Shown here: positions 1 through 6,427 of the stretch, piece by piece | How the letters are laid out: each line of letters opens with the position of its first letter | How positions within the stretch are numbered: position 1 is the stretch's first letter | Assembly (NCBI GenBank): GCA_020726005.1 | Contig: DYTL01000007.1 | Coordinates: 1 to 17,845, forward strand | Direction: 5' to 3' | DNA from: Microcaldota archaeon | Lineage (GTDB): Archaea > Micrarchaeota > Micrarchaeia > Anstonellales > Bilamarchaeaceae | Length of the DNA stretch: 17,845 nt | Made by a program: the position numbers and the translations under genes | Notes under the pieces: generated by a model | What the model was told of the DNA's origin: nothing | Databases searched by the model: none | What the model saw: only the letters and a program-made list of their open reading frames with translations

Positions 1-8
1 TTATTTTA

Positions 9-21
9 TTCGCCTCGAGGA
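9..21 (-). repeat. Partial copy of the tRNA-Asn 3' end
   Basis: Thirteen bases here match 68-80, the 3' acceptor end of tRNA-Asn, with one mismatch (12/13). On the minus strand the copy carries TCGAGGC followed by G. That would pair with the tRNA 5' acceptor arm without the G-T wobble present in the real gene. A 6-bp hairpin (26-31 with 40-45, 8-nt loop) lies between the copy and the tRNA. This could be an att-like remnant of integration at the tRNA 3' end, a decayed duplication, or chance. The match is short and the window ends here. Confidence 0.4.
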
Positions 22-69
22 TTGAGTGAACAGCAAACCGTTCACAGCTCCTTCGTGCTTCACTTTGTT

Positions 70-227
70 CGCCCCGAGGAAGACTTGAACTTCCGACATC
101 CTGATATCCATCTCTTTATTTAACTTTTTTCTAAAAAATTTAGTTGTAGATTTTTGATAAAACTTTTTAGGCAATCCGAAAAAGTTTTGCTAACAGTCAG
201 GCGCTCTACCAACTGAGCTATCGAGGC
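70..227 (-). tRNA. tRNA-Asn (GUU anticodon), intron-containing
   Basis: Read on the minus strand, exon 1 is 227-191 and exon 2 is 105-70, giving a 73-nt mature tRNA without encoded CCA. The acceptor arms GCCTCGA and TCGGGGC pair with one G-T wobble. The D arm has GCTC/GAGC, the anticodon stem CCTGA/TCAGG, the anticodon loop CTGTTAA (GUU at 194-192), the variable loop ATGTC, and the T arm GGAAG-TTCAAGT-CTTCC. The discriminator base is G, as expected for tRNA-Asn. The two exons are separated by an 85-nt intron after position 37. A TATA-like CAATATAAC at about 246-254 sits roughly 23 nt upstream of the 5' end. Every stem closes, so the identity is secure. Confidence 0.95.
106..190 (-). other. 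tRNA-Asn intron with bulge-helix-bulge splice motif
   Basis: This is an 85-nt intron at the canonical archaeal position 37/38. Exon bases CTGT (32-35) pair with ATGG near the intron 3' end, forming the 4-bp central helix (two G-U pairs). It is flanked by two 3-nt bulges, TA|G and AT|A, each cut after its second base, as the archaeal splicing endonuclease requires. The outer helix is the anticodon stem; the inner helix is weak. Inside the intron a perfect 10-bp hairpin (arms 159-168 and 179-188, 10-nt loop) is visible. There is no open reading frame, so this is not a homing-endonuclease intron. Confidence 0.85.
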
Positions 228-288
228 GTATATATAAAGAATAGTTATATTGTTGATAAGAGTTTAAAAATAACTTCTATCATAAAAA

Positions 289-600
289 TTACACTTCTTT
301 GACTCTTTTTTCTGGAGTAAGTTTAAGATCGCTTAAAAAAGAAAACCATTCTTCTTCGCCTTTGAGTTTTCCTAAAATTTCTGCTGCTTCGCGCAAAAGC
401 GATTTTGAACTTTTCTTCGCATCTGAAAGCAACCATAATTTAAGTAATAATTCTGTAACACCTGCTTTTTTGTATCCTTTAGCATTCCATTTGTCTAAAA
501 ATTTTTTAGTTTCTTCTTTTTTCATAAATTCGGCATAATTGGTAATATCTTCAATACGCTTATCAATATCCGTGTCTTCAAATTTCATTTCTAATACCAT
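289..600 (-). CDS. Hypothetical small charged protein
   Basis: This is about 103 residues if started at the ATG at 600. It is lysine- and glutamate-rich, predicted mostly helical, with no membrane segment, signal peptide or cysteine motif, and I do not recognise the family. The frame also opens at a GTG at 609 and has a further ATG at 588. I prefer 600 because a TATA-like CTTATAG is centred about 25 nt upstream, the spacing seen at other leaderless genes in this window. It stands alone between the tRNA and the isoprenoid operon. Its uninterrupted length and ordinary composition support a real gene, but function is unknown. Confidence 0.6.
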   Translation of the reverse strand: MVLEMKFEDTDIDKRIEDITNYAEFMKKEETKKFLDKWNAKGYKKAGVTELLLKLWLLSDAKKSSKSLLREAAEILGKLKGEEEWFSFLSDLKLTPEKRVKEV

Positions 601-616
601 AATATCCACGTTGGTT

Positions 617-628
617 CTTTTCTATAAG
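617..628 (-). promoter_or_regulatory. TATA box for the small hypothetical gene
   Basis: On the minus strand this reads CTTATAGAAAAG, centred about 25 nt before the ATG at 600. That spacing predicts a leaderless transcript and favours 600 over the alternative starts at 609 and 588. Confidence 0.4.
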
Positions 629-652
629 TTTCATATTCTTAATTAATAAATC

Positions 653-791
653 TTAACTGTATTTGTGGCTTTGGGTTAAAATACTTGGTGCATAAGTAAT
701 GAGTGCCCAAAAAGCAACAATCACAATTACAATAGCGCTACCTAATAATAATTGCTACAGCACATGCAACAGAAAGCATATAACAAACCAT
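653..791 (-). pseudogene. Small membrane protein, frame-disrupted or recoded
   Basis: An ATG at 791 is preceded by the Shine-Dalgarno sequence AGGTGG, which overlaps the TGA of the upstream nucleotidyltransferase gene, so the gene looks like an operon member. The frame runs 17 codons (MVCYMLSVACAVAIII, then R) to a TAG at 738-740. If the frame moves +1 just before that stop, translation continues as GSAIVIVIVAFWALITYAP and ends at a TAA at 653-655. The joined 45-residue product is a coherent hydrophobic peptide with one or two membrane helices. Either one base has been inserted in GCAATTATTATTAGG (mutation or sequencing error), or the ATT-AGG-TAG context is a +1 frameshift site. The family is not recognised. 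Confidence 0.5.
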
Positions 792-800
792 ATTTCCACC

Positions 801-1328
801 TCATAATCCAAATTTTTTTATTATTCTACTGCTCTTGAACTTTTTAGGTTCAATATATTTTTTCAATTTTATTATTTTAATTTTAGCTGGCTTCAAGAAT
901 ATTTCTTGGTCATATCCATATATAATCACATCTGGTTTAACGCGTGCAATTGTTTTCTTGTAATTTTTTTCTCCTGATATTGCAACATCAACAGGTTTCA
1001 AAAAATCCACCATTGCAACTCTATATTCTTGTGAATGCACCAGGGTTCTTCCTTTTTTTATTATGTGCGCATCATTTGCAACTACTACAACAAGTACATC
1101 ACAATATTTTTTCGCTTCGCTAAGCGTAAATATATGTCCAATATGCAAAATATCAAAAACTCCGCCAGCAAGCCCTACTTTAATTTTGGCTCTTTTATCC
1201 GGTTTAAGATAATATTTTTTATTCTTTTTGAGCATTTTTTTCTCATTCGTACTTAGAAATGAAAATGTTTTTGAAGAGATTCCGTTTTCTTTTATTTCCA
1301 ATGCGCAGAGCTTTCTAAGAATTTCCAA
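801..1328 (-). CDS. Cytidylyltransferase-fold protein, probable archaeal FAD synthase
   Basis: The 175-residue protein carries the HIGH-superfamily nucleotidyltransferase signature: GGVFDILHIGH at residues 55-65, the region VVVVANDAHIIKKGRT at about 80-95, LKPVDVAISG at 110-119, KPDVIIYGYDQ at 131-141 and a C-terminal SSRII at 166-170. This pattern matches archaeal RibL-type FAD synthases (FMN + ATP giving FAD) and the related TagD-like CDP-alcohol enzymes. The substrate cannot be fixed from motifs. About 50 N-terminal basic residues precede the usual start of the fold. The start is TTG at 1328, preceded by AGGCGAT overlapping the stop of fni. FAD synthase would suit the FMN enzyme Fni upstream and the flavoprotein geranylgeranyl reductase in this window. 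Confidence 0.75.
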   Translation of the reverse strand: MEILRKLCALEIKENGISSKTFSFLSTNEKKMLKKNKKYYLKPDKRAKIKVGLAGGVFDILHIGHIFTLSEAKKYCDVLVVVVANDAHIIKKGRTLVHSQEYRVAMVDFLKPVDVAISGEKNYKKTIARVKPDVIIYGYDQEIFLKPAKIKIIKLKKYIEPKKFKSSRIIKKFGL

Positions 1329-1337
1329 AATTATCGC

Positions 1338-2357
1338 CTAAATTATACTAGCAAATTCTTCAATTTCATTAGGAATAAAAACCTTCGCTTTTTTCAGCGA
1401 AGAAATATTTTTTGCACCAACAAGAAACATGCTTACTTTAAGCTGATTTTTCCAAAGGATTATCTTCTCTTCAAGCTTTCCTTTCGCATACGCATGCAAA
1501 AATGGATATGCTGCACCTGCAACTTCGGCTCCTAATGCAATTGCTTTTGCAATATCTATTCCGCTGCGCACTCCTCCGCTTGCAATTAAAGGTAGAATTC
1601 CTTTATTTGCGAGTATGCATACAACGGTCGGTATTCCCCAGTCCGCAAACCCAGGAATTCTAGCTCCGCGCTCGTATTCTATTGCACTCCATGAAGTTCC
1701 TCCTGCACCGGAAATATCAATATATTTAACTCCTACTTCCTTTAATATTTTCGCGGTTTCGCTTCCTATTCCTGCACCAGTTTCCTTTACAATAACAGGA
1801 ACTGAAAGGTTTTTACAAATTATTTTTATTGCATTCACTATCCTTGAAAAATCCTTATCTCCTTCTATTTGAAGGATTTCCTGCAATGGATTTAGATGCA
1901 CTGCAATAGCATCAGCATCAACTTCGGAAACCAATTTTTTTATTTTTTCAAAAGGATATTTTTTGAGTTGACAAGCACCTATGTTTGCAATTATCGGAAT
2001 AGTAGGTGCAACTTTTCTCATTTTGTAGGTTTCAGTAAGCGAAAGTTCTTCAATCATGGCGCGCCCGCTTCCTAATCCAAAAGCGATTCCTGTTTTTTCT
2101 GCAATTTCTGCAAGCGCAAGGTTTATTTTTCCGCCTTCGTAATATCCTCCTGTCATTGCTTCTATTACAATCGGTGCGTGAAGTTTTTTTCCCAAAAAAT
2201 TAGTTTCTAAATTTATTTCGTTAAAATCAATTTCTGGTAGCGCGTTATGCACAAATATTATCTTTTCAAATCCTGTAGTCTTTTTATATTGCACGTTCTT
2301 TTTTAGTGTAATATCAATGTGTTCCTGTTTTCTTGTACTTATTGTCATTTTAAACAT
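1338..2357 (-). CDS. fni: Type 2 isopentenyl-diphosphate delta-isomerase
   Basis: This is an FMN- and NAD(P)H-dependent enzyme that interconverts isopentenyl and dimethylallyl diphosphate, the entry to archaeal ether-lipid chains. At 339 residues it has normal family length. Diagnostic blocks appear in order: RKQEHID at 9-15, MTGG at 68-71, GLGSGRAMIE at 94-103, NIGA at 125-128, HLNPLQE at 154-160, VKETGAGI at 190-197, SGAGGTSW at 216-223 and the FMN-phosphate loop ASGGVRSG at 259-266. A TIM barrel is expected, with a cytosolic soluble protein. The ATG at 2357 is used here; an ATG three codons later is possible. It lies 29 nt after the MEMO gene and 9 nt before the nucleotidyltransferase, so the three are likely cotranscribed. 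Confidence 0.95.
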   Translation of the reverse strand: MFKMTISTRKQEHIDITLKKNVQYKKTTGFEKIIFVHNALPEIDFNEINLETNFLGKKLHAPIVIEAMTGGYYEGGKINLALAEIAEKTGIAFGLGSGRAMIEELSLTETYKMRKVAPTIPIIANIGACQLKKYPFEKIKKLVSEVDADAIAVHLNPLQEILQIEGDKDFSRIVNAIKIICKNLSVPVIVKETGAGIGSETAKILKEVGVKYIDISGAGGTSWSAIEYERGARIPGFADWGIPTVVCILANKGILPLIASGGVRSGIDIAKAIALGAEVAGAAYPFLHAYAKGKLEEKIILWKNQLKVSMFLVGAKNISSLKKAKVFIPNEIEEFASII

Positions 2358-2386
2358 CTTTTTATTAAACTTTTTTCCTAAAAAAT

Positions 2387-3199
2387 TTATTTTGGAAATA
2401 TTATACTTGAATATCCTACTACTGCGAAAAAATCACCGCTAACTTTTCCTGAATTCGTATATGCAAGAGTTTTCCCTTTTTTGATTTCCTTTGCTTTTGC
2501 ATATTCAATAAGCGCGCTTATCGGACCATAACCGCAAATACTCCAGTCGTATTTTTCAAGCGCGCGCTGAAAAGTCTTGCTATCCATGGCTTCTATATAT
2601 TCTAATGCGGACTTATCTTTTTTTTCCGCAATATTTACCGGCAGATAATGCGAGAAATCCGAGCTTGCAATAACAAGATGTTTTTTTGTATCTAACGTTT
2701 TTACAAGTGCATTTCCAACATCTTTTGCACTTTCATAATCTTGATTCATCATGCATATACATACTAATTTTGCGTTTGGATTTATTTTCTGTATGAAGGG
2801 TATTTGCACTTCAATACTATGTTCGCGCGCGTGCGCATTTTCATCAAAATCCATAAGTTTTGAATTTGCGTGTATTTTTTTTGCTAATTCATTATTACAT
2901 TTTACAATTCCAAAAGGAGTTTCCCAGTCTTGAAGCGAAATAGAAATAGGGTTTCCATATCCAGTATGATTAGGCCCTAAAATCACGATTGTTTCTGATT
3001 TTTTTAAATTAGCAATTGAAGCATAAGTAATTGCTGCTATTTCTCCGGAATAAATATAACCAGCATGCGGACATACTCCTCCAACTGCTTCTAATTCCGA
3101 ATATTTTGCGCGTGCTTTTGCTAAATATGCATCTAGCATTATCCCTAATTCATTTTTCTCTGCTGGATAAAACGCACCAGCTACTACCATAGTTCGCAT
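2387..3199 (-). CDS. MEMO-family protein (class III dioxygenase-like fold)
   Basis: The 270-residue protein has the whole MEMO/COG1355 motif set: CPHAGY at 43-48, GPNHTG at 75-80, EHSIEVQ at 126-132, SSDFSHY at 179-185 and CGYGP at 222-226. H45, H78 and C222 correspond to the metal ligands described in human MEMO1, with D181 and H184 also conserved, so a metal site is intact. The biochemical role of archaeal MEMO proteins is not settled. The family is often found beside mevalonate-pathway genes in archaea, and here it is immediately upstream of fni. It is the first gene of the minus-strand operon, with a TATA box 25 nt before its ATG and therefore probably a leaderless mRNA. Confidence 0.9.
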   Translation of the reverse strand: MRTMVVAGAFYPAEKNELGIMLDAYLAKARAKYSELEAVGGVCPHAGYIYSGEIAAITYASIANLKKSETIVILGPNHTGYGNPISISLQDWETPFGIVKCNNELAKKIHANSKLMDFDENAHAREHSIEVQIPFIQKINPNAKLVCICMMNQDYESAKDVGNALVKTLDTKKHLVIASSDFSHYLPVNIAEKKDKSALEYIEAMDSKTFQRALEKYDWSICGYGPISALIEYAKAKEIKKGKTLAYTNSGKVSGDFFAVVGYSSIIFPK

Positions 3200-3217
3200 A
3201 CTAAAATGTCTATTGTA

Positions 3218-3229
3218 AAGTATATAAAG
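3218..3229 (-). promoter_or_regulatory. TATA box of the MEMO-fni operon
   Basis: The minus strand reads CTTTATATACTT, with TATATA centred about 25 nt before the MEMO start codon. This is a textbook archaeal core promoter position for a leaderless transcript. It would drive MEMO, fni, the nucleotidyltransferase and the small membrane peptide. Confidence 0.65.
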
Positions 3230-3250
3230 ATTAGTTAATAGTGAACAACA

Positions 3251-3568
3251 TCAGAAGATTAATCTTAATACAAAAATCCAATCAAATATAATGGAATTGA
3301 ATTTTTTTTCAAAAATAATATCATCTCTAATTACAAAATCCGGATTTTGACTAAATCCTTTGCTTGGACCTCCAACTTCAATGATTTTTTATTCTATCCT
3401 TTCTGTATGATAAATTTTCTCTCTTTTTTCCTTGTCAAAAAGTTCATCAGAAGTGATTTTTCTCAATCTTAAAAATCTTCGTTTTGTTATTAAATATTTT
3501 TGCATACGTAGCTATGTCATAAAATTCATATTGCCTGAGGTAACTCGCGTCTGCGCTTAAATAATTTC
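3251..3568 (-). pseudogene. Decayed coding remnant, possibly C-terminal piece of an AAA-type ATPase
   Basis: The gap between MEMO and the hydrolase gene contains protein-like sequence broken by stops. From an ATG at 3505 one frame reads RLRKITSDELFDKEKREKIY, meets a TAA at 3389-3391, and continues in the same frame as IIEVGGPSKGFSQNPDFVIR then DDI, ending at 3251. A second frame upstream (about 3568-3500) reads SYLRQYEFYDIATYAK. The EVGG...K...DDI arrangement recalls the C-terminal end of archaeal/bacterial ATPases of the DUF4143 type (EVGGKNK...DDIE...). That similarity is from memory and is not certain. No start signal or intact domain remains. I see nothing else in 3200-3250 or 3569-3615. 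Confidence 0.45.
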
Positions 3569-3615
3569 TTCATACAAATAACGTTTGTGTGAATATTGTT
3601 TCACATCCGTTTTCA

Positions 3616-3643
3616 TTTTACAAATTACGCGCATTTTGTAAAA
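3616..3643 (-). terminator. 9-bp hairpin just downstream of the hydrolase gene
   Basis: Perfect arms TTTTACAAA (3616-3624) and TTTGTAAAA (3635-3643) enclose a 10-nt loop. The hairpin begins right after the TAA at 3645-3647 of the minus-strand hydrolase gene, so it probably marks the mRNA 3' end. No long U-tract follows, so it may be a stability or processing hairpin rather than a terminator. Confidence 0.4.
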
Positions 3644-3644
3644 C

Positions 3645-4508
3645 TTAGTTTACAAAATACCCGCTTCCGTTTGTTTTCAGAATTATTGTTCCATTTAAAT
3701 CAGTTCGCAATATTTCTGCACCTGCAATTTTTAGTCGTGTAAGCGTCTCATTTGCAGGATGTCCATAATTGTTTTTTCCAACCTCTATTATTGCAAGTGT
3801 CGGCGTAACCTTATCTAAAAATTCAGTTGAACTCGCAAACTTACTCCCATGGTGCGCGACTTTTAACACATCAGCATCAATATCTTCGTTTAAAAGCGAG
3901 AATTCACATTTGCTATCACAATCAGCACCCATCAAAAGCTTAAAATCCCAAAAATAAAGCATAAAAACAATTGAATTCTGGTTTGGTTGTTCAGAACCTG
4001 TATTGGCATGCAAAATTTTTATTCTTGTACCCCCCTTCATTCCTGTATCATCTAATAAATAAACACTATATTTTTTTGGAATAAGTAGCGTTTTATTATC
4101 TATAAATACCATCGTTTTATTATATATTGCGGTATCTCGTTTCTGTCCGTCCATTATCACCTTTTTAACATAAAATTTTTGTAAAATTTCAGCGCATCCG
4201 CCAATATGGTCAAAATCAGTGTGTGTAATAATCAGATAGTCCAACTTCCATACACCTAGTTTTGTAAGATATTCGGTTATTTCATCTCCTTTATCCGAAG
4301 GTCCACAATCAACAAGCATGGTATAATTTCCTGTTCTAAAAAAAACTGAATCCCCTTGGCTCACGTTAAAGAAATAGATTTCAAGCATAGTGTTTCCAAG
4401 TTTGTTTTCAGTTTTCGGTTTCCAGTTTTGCACAAATAATAATCCTATAATTGCAATTATCGCCAAGATGAAAAATAATACAGCAAAATTTATTTTTCGT
4501 TTGTCCAT
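3645..4508 (-). CDS. Membrane-anchored ComEC/Rec2-type metallo-beta-lactamase-fold hydrolase
   Basis: The 287-residue protein has one N-terminal membrane helix (about 8-26) and then a metallo-beta-lactamase domain. The ComEC-like motif set is present: FFNVSQGDS at 46-54, VDCGP at 66-70, the metal-binding HTDFDHIGG at 96-104, NQNSI at 176-180, GAD at 194-196, AHHGS at 218-222, VGKNNYGHP at 243-251 and RTDLNGT at 268-274. HxDxDH in place of HxHxDH is normal for this branch. There is no competence channel domain, so it is a stand-alone hydrolase, likely anchored with the enzyme outside the cell. A phosphodiester or nucleic-acid substrate is inferred from ComEC only. It is transcribed divergently from gatE. 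Confidence 0.85.
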   Translation of the reverse strand: MDKRKINFAVLFFILAIIAIIGLLFVQNWKPKTENKLGNTMLEIYFFNVSQGDSVFFRTGNYTMLVDCGPSDKGDEITEYLTKLGVWKLDYLIITHTDFDHIGGCAEILQKFYVKKVIMDGQKRDTAIYNKTMVFIDNKTLLIPKKYSVYLLDDTGMKGGTRIKILHANTGSEQPNQNSIVFMLYFWDFKLLMGADCDSKCEFSLLNEDIDADVLKVAHHGSKFASSTEFLDKVTPTLAIIEVGKNNYGHPANETLTRLKIAGAEILRTDLNGTIILKTNGSGYFVN

Positions 4509-4525
4509 GTATTAAATTTCTTAAC

Positions 4526-4537
4526 AATATATTTTAA
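4526..4537. promoter_or_regulatory. TATA region between the divergent hydrolase and gatE genes
   Basis: Only 54 bp separate the two start codons, and the one strong AT element is AATATATTTTAA. Its palindromic core AATATATT reads as TATA on both strands. A site centred near 4533 would be about 25 nt from the hydrolase ATG and about 30 nt from the gatE ATG, giving a leaderless and a near-leaderless mRNA respectively. Two overlapping boxes are equally possible. Confidence 0.5.
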
Positions 4538-4562
4538 TGGATTTCCTGTCTAAAATAATTTT

Positions 4563-6338
4563 ATGAAACTTGGATTAGAAATTCATCAGAGATTGAATAC
4601 GCATAAATTATTTTGCGAGTGTCCGAGCAAAAGTGAAACTCAAAACTTAGAACCAAAAACAATTGTACGCGTACTTCATCCGGTTTGCAGCGAAATAGGC
4701 GAAATTGATAAAACCGCTATTGAAGCTTCGGAACGCGAACAAATTTTTGAATATTTGTTTTACGACGAATGTAATTGCTTGGTTGAATTGGATGAGGAAC
4801 CACCTCATAAAATGAATAATGAAGCGTTAATAATAGGTTTGGAAATTGCACGGCAATTCAGATCTAAACCAGTAGACGAAATTCATATAATGCGTAAAAT
4901 AGTAATAGACGGAAGCAATACGTCTGGTTTTCAGCGTACTGCAGTAATTTCGCTCGGCGGAGAAATAGAAAGCGCAAAAGGAAACGTGCGTATAGCAACA
5001 ATTGCAATAGAAGAAGAAAGTGCAGGAATAGTAGAGAAAAAAGATGATAGGATAATTTATTCCTTAGATCGTTTGGGAATTCCGCTTATAGAAATAACTA
5101 CTGAACCAGATATAGAATATCCTGAACATTTAAAAGAAATAGCTGAAGAAATTGGGCTTATTCTTCGCACGACTGGAAAAGTTATGCGCGGTATTGGAAC
5201 AATAAGACAAGACGTAAATATAAGCATAGAAGGAGGCGCGCGCGTTGAAATAAAAGGTGCGCAAAATTTGAAATCGCTTCCTCTTCTTGTAGAAAATGAA
5301 GTAAAAAGACAACAAAATCTTCTTAGGGTAATTTCAGAAGTGAAAAAGCGCATGAATAATAAAATTCAATTAGAAGGCAAAATCATAGATATAGGCCTGG
5401 TTTTCATAAACAGCAGTGCAAAAATGATAATTACAAGTTTGCAAATAGGACATAAAGTACTTGGAGTTAAAATAGAGAATCACGCAGGTATATTAGGACA
5501 AGAAATAAACCCGAACAGAAGATATGGAACAGAACTTAGCGATTATGCCAAAACCGCAGGAGTAAAAGGAATTATACACAGCGACGAGGATTTAAATAAA
5601 TATGGTATAAGTGAAAAAGAAATTAGAGAAGCGCGCAAAATTTTAAATGTAAATCAAAATGACGCCTTTGTTCTTGTGGTTGCAAAAGAAAATATTGCAT
5701 ATAAAGCATTAGAAAAAGTATTGGAACGCGCACGGATAGACTATATTCCAAAAGAAACAAGAAAAGCAAATGAAGACGATACAAGTTCATATATGCGTCC
5801 GCTCCCGGGAAAAGCACGTCTTTATCCTGAAACCGATATTCCACCTGTAAAGATTACAAAAGAATTATTGAAATTTGTTTCGGAAATCGCATGTGAAGGA
5901 GTTGAAGAAAAAAGGGAAAAATTACTTAAAATATTAAATAAGGATATGGCAGAAAGAATTTTGCGTTCAAAATATTTTAAGCTTTTTGAAAATCTTGTTG
6001 CTATTGGAATTGAACCAATGCTTGCGGCAACAACGCTTGAAGATACTCTTACTATGCTTAAAAGAGAAGGTATTGAGATTAAAGAAAGCGTAATTTTAGA
6101 GCTTTTTTCAGCATATAGAAAAAACGAATTTGTGAAGGCGGCAATTCCAGATATTTTAAGAGGAGTTAACACAGGAAAAACAATTGAACAAACATTAGAT
6201 GAAAAACAATTAAGGAAAATTACCAGTGCGGAACTTTTAAAAATAATTGAAGAAAATAACAAAGATTTTGCTATGATAATGGCGAAATATAGATTGCACG
6301 TAGATGCGAAAGAACTTTCCAAATTTATAAAAAAATAA
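4563..6338 (+). CDS. gatE: Glutamyl-tRNA(Gln) amidotransferase subunit E
   Basis: GatE is the tRNA-binding kinase subunit of the archaeal GatDE complex. It phosphorylates Glu-tRNA(Gln) so that ammonia released by GatD converts it to Gln-tRNA(Gln). The 591-residue protein opens with GLEIHQRLNT at residues 4-13, the hallmark of GatB/GatE. PLIEITTEPDIEYPEHL at 174-190, GTIRQDVNIS at 212-221, RVEIKGAQNLK at 227-237 and MRPLPGKARLYPETDIP at 411-427 follow. The inserted GAD domain distinguishing GatE from GatB fits the region of about 265-400, and the helical YqeY-like tail occupies roughly 430-591. GatD is not in this window. Its presence implies the organism lacks, or does not rely on, a direct GlnRS. 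Confidence 0.96.
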   Translation: MKLGLEIHQRLNTHKLFCECPSKSETQNLEPKTIVRVLHPVCSEIGEIDKTAIEASEREQIFEYLFYDECNCLVELDEEPPHKMNNEALIIGLEIARQFRSKPVDEIHIMRKIVIDGSNTSGFQRTAVISLGGEIESAKGNVRIATIAIEEESAGIVEKKDDRIIYSLDRLGIPLIEITTEPDIEYPEHLKEIAEEIGLILRTTGKVMRGIGTIRQDVNISIEGGARVEIKGAQNLKSLPLLVENEVKRQQNLLRVISEVKKRMNNKIQLEGKIIDIGLVFINSSAKMIITSLQIGHKVLGVKIENHAGILGQEINPNRRYGTELSDYAKTAGVKGIIHSDEDLNKYGISEKEIREARKILNVNQNDAFVLVVAKENIAYKALEKVLERARIDYIPKETRKANEDDTSSYMRPLPGKARLYPETDIPPVKITKELLKFVSEIACEGVEEKREKLLKILNKDMAERILRSKYFKLFENLVAIGIEPMLAATTLEDTLTMLKREGIEIKESVILELFSAYRKNEFVKAAIPDILRGVNTGKTIEQTLDEKQLRKITSAELLKIIEENNKDFAMIMAKYRLHVDAKELSKFIKK

Positions 6339-6398
6339 CGATTCTAAACTCGCGCGAACAAGCGAATACCCAAAACTAAAACTGAACTACCATAAACG

Positions 6399-6408
6399 TT
6401 TTATATGT
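6399..6408 (+). promoter_or_regulatory. TATA box of the geranylgeranyl reductase gene
   Basis: TTTTATATG is centred about 25 nt before the ATG at 6428, predicting a leaderless transcript separate from gatE. The 89-bp gatE-reductase spacer shows nothing else of note. Confidence 0.55.
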
Positions 6409-6427
6409 TTTCTCCGAATCTTTTTGT

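Noticed and set aside
2387..3199. MEMO protein as the missing phosphomevalonate decarboxylase
   Set aside because: That idea was once suggested from gene clustering, but other enzymes have since been shown to fill the archaeal steps; the sequence gives no support for it.
3569..3615. Small hairpins ACAAA/TTTGT and GTGAA/TTCAC
   Set aside because: Only 5-bp stems in AT-rich DNA, within chance expectation.
5822..6322. A 166-residue open frame on the minus strand inside gatE
   Set aside because: It is fully antisense to a well-supported gene, is Ser/Phe/Ile-rich as expected for the complement of Lys/Glu-rich coding DNA, and has no recognisable motif.
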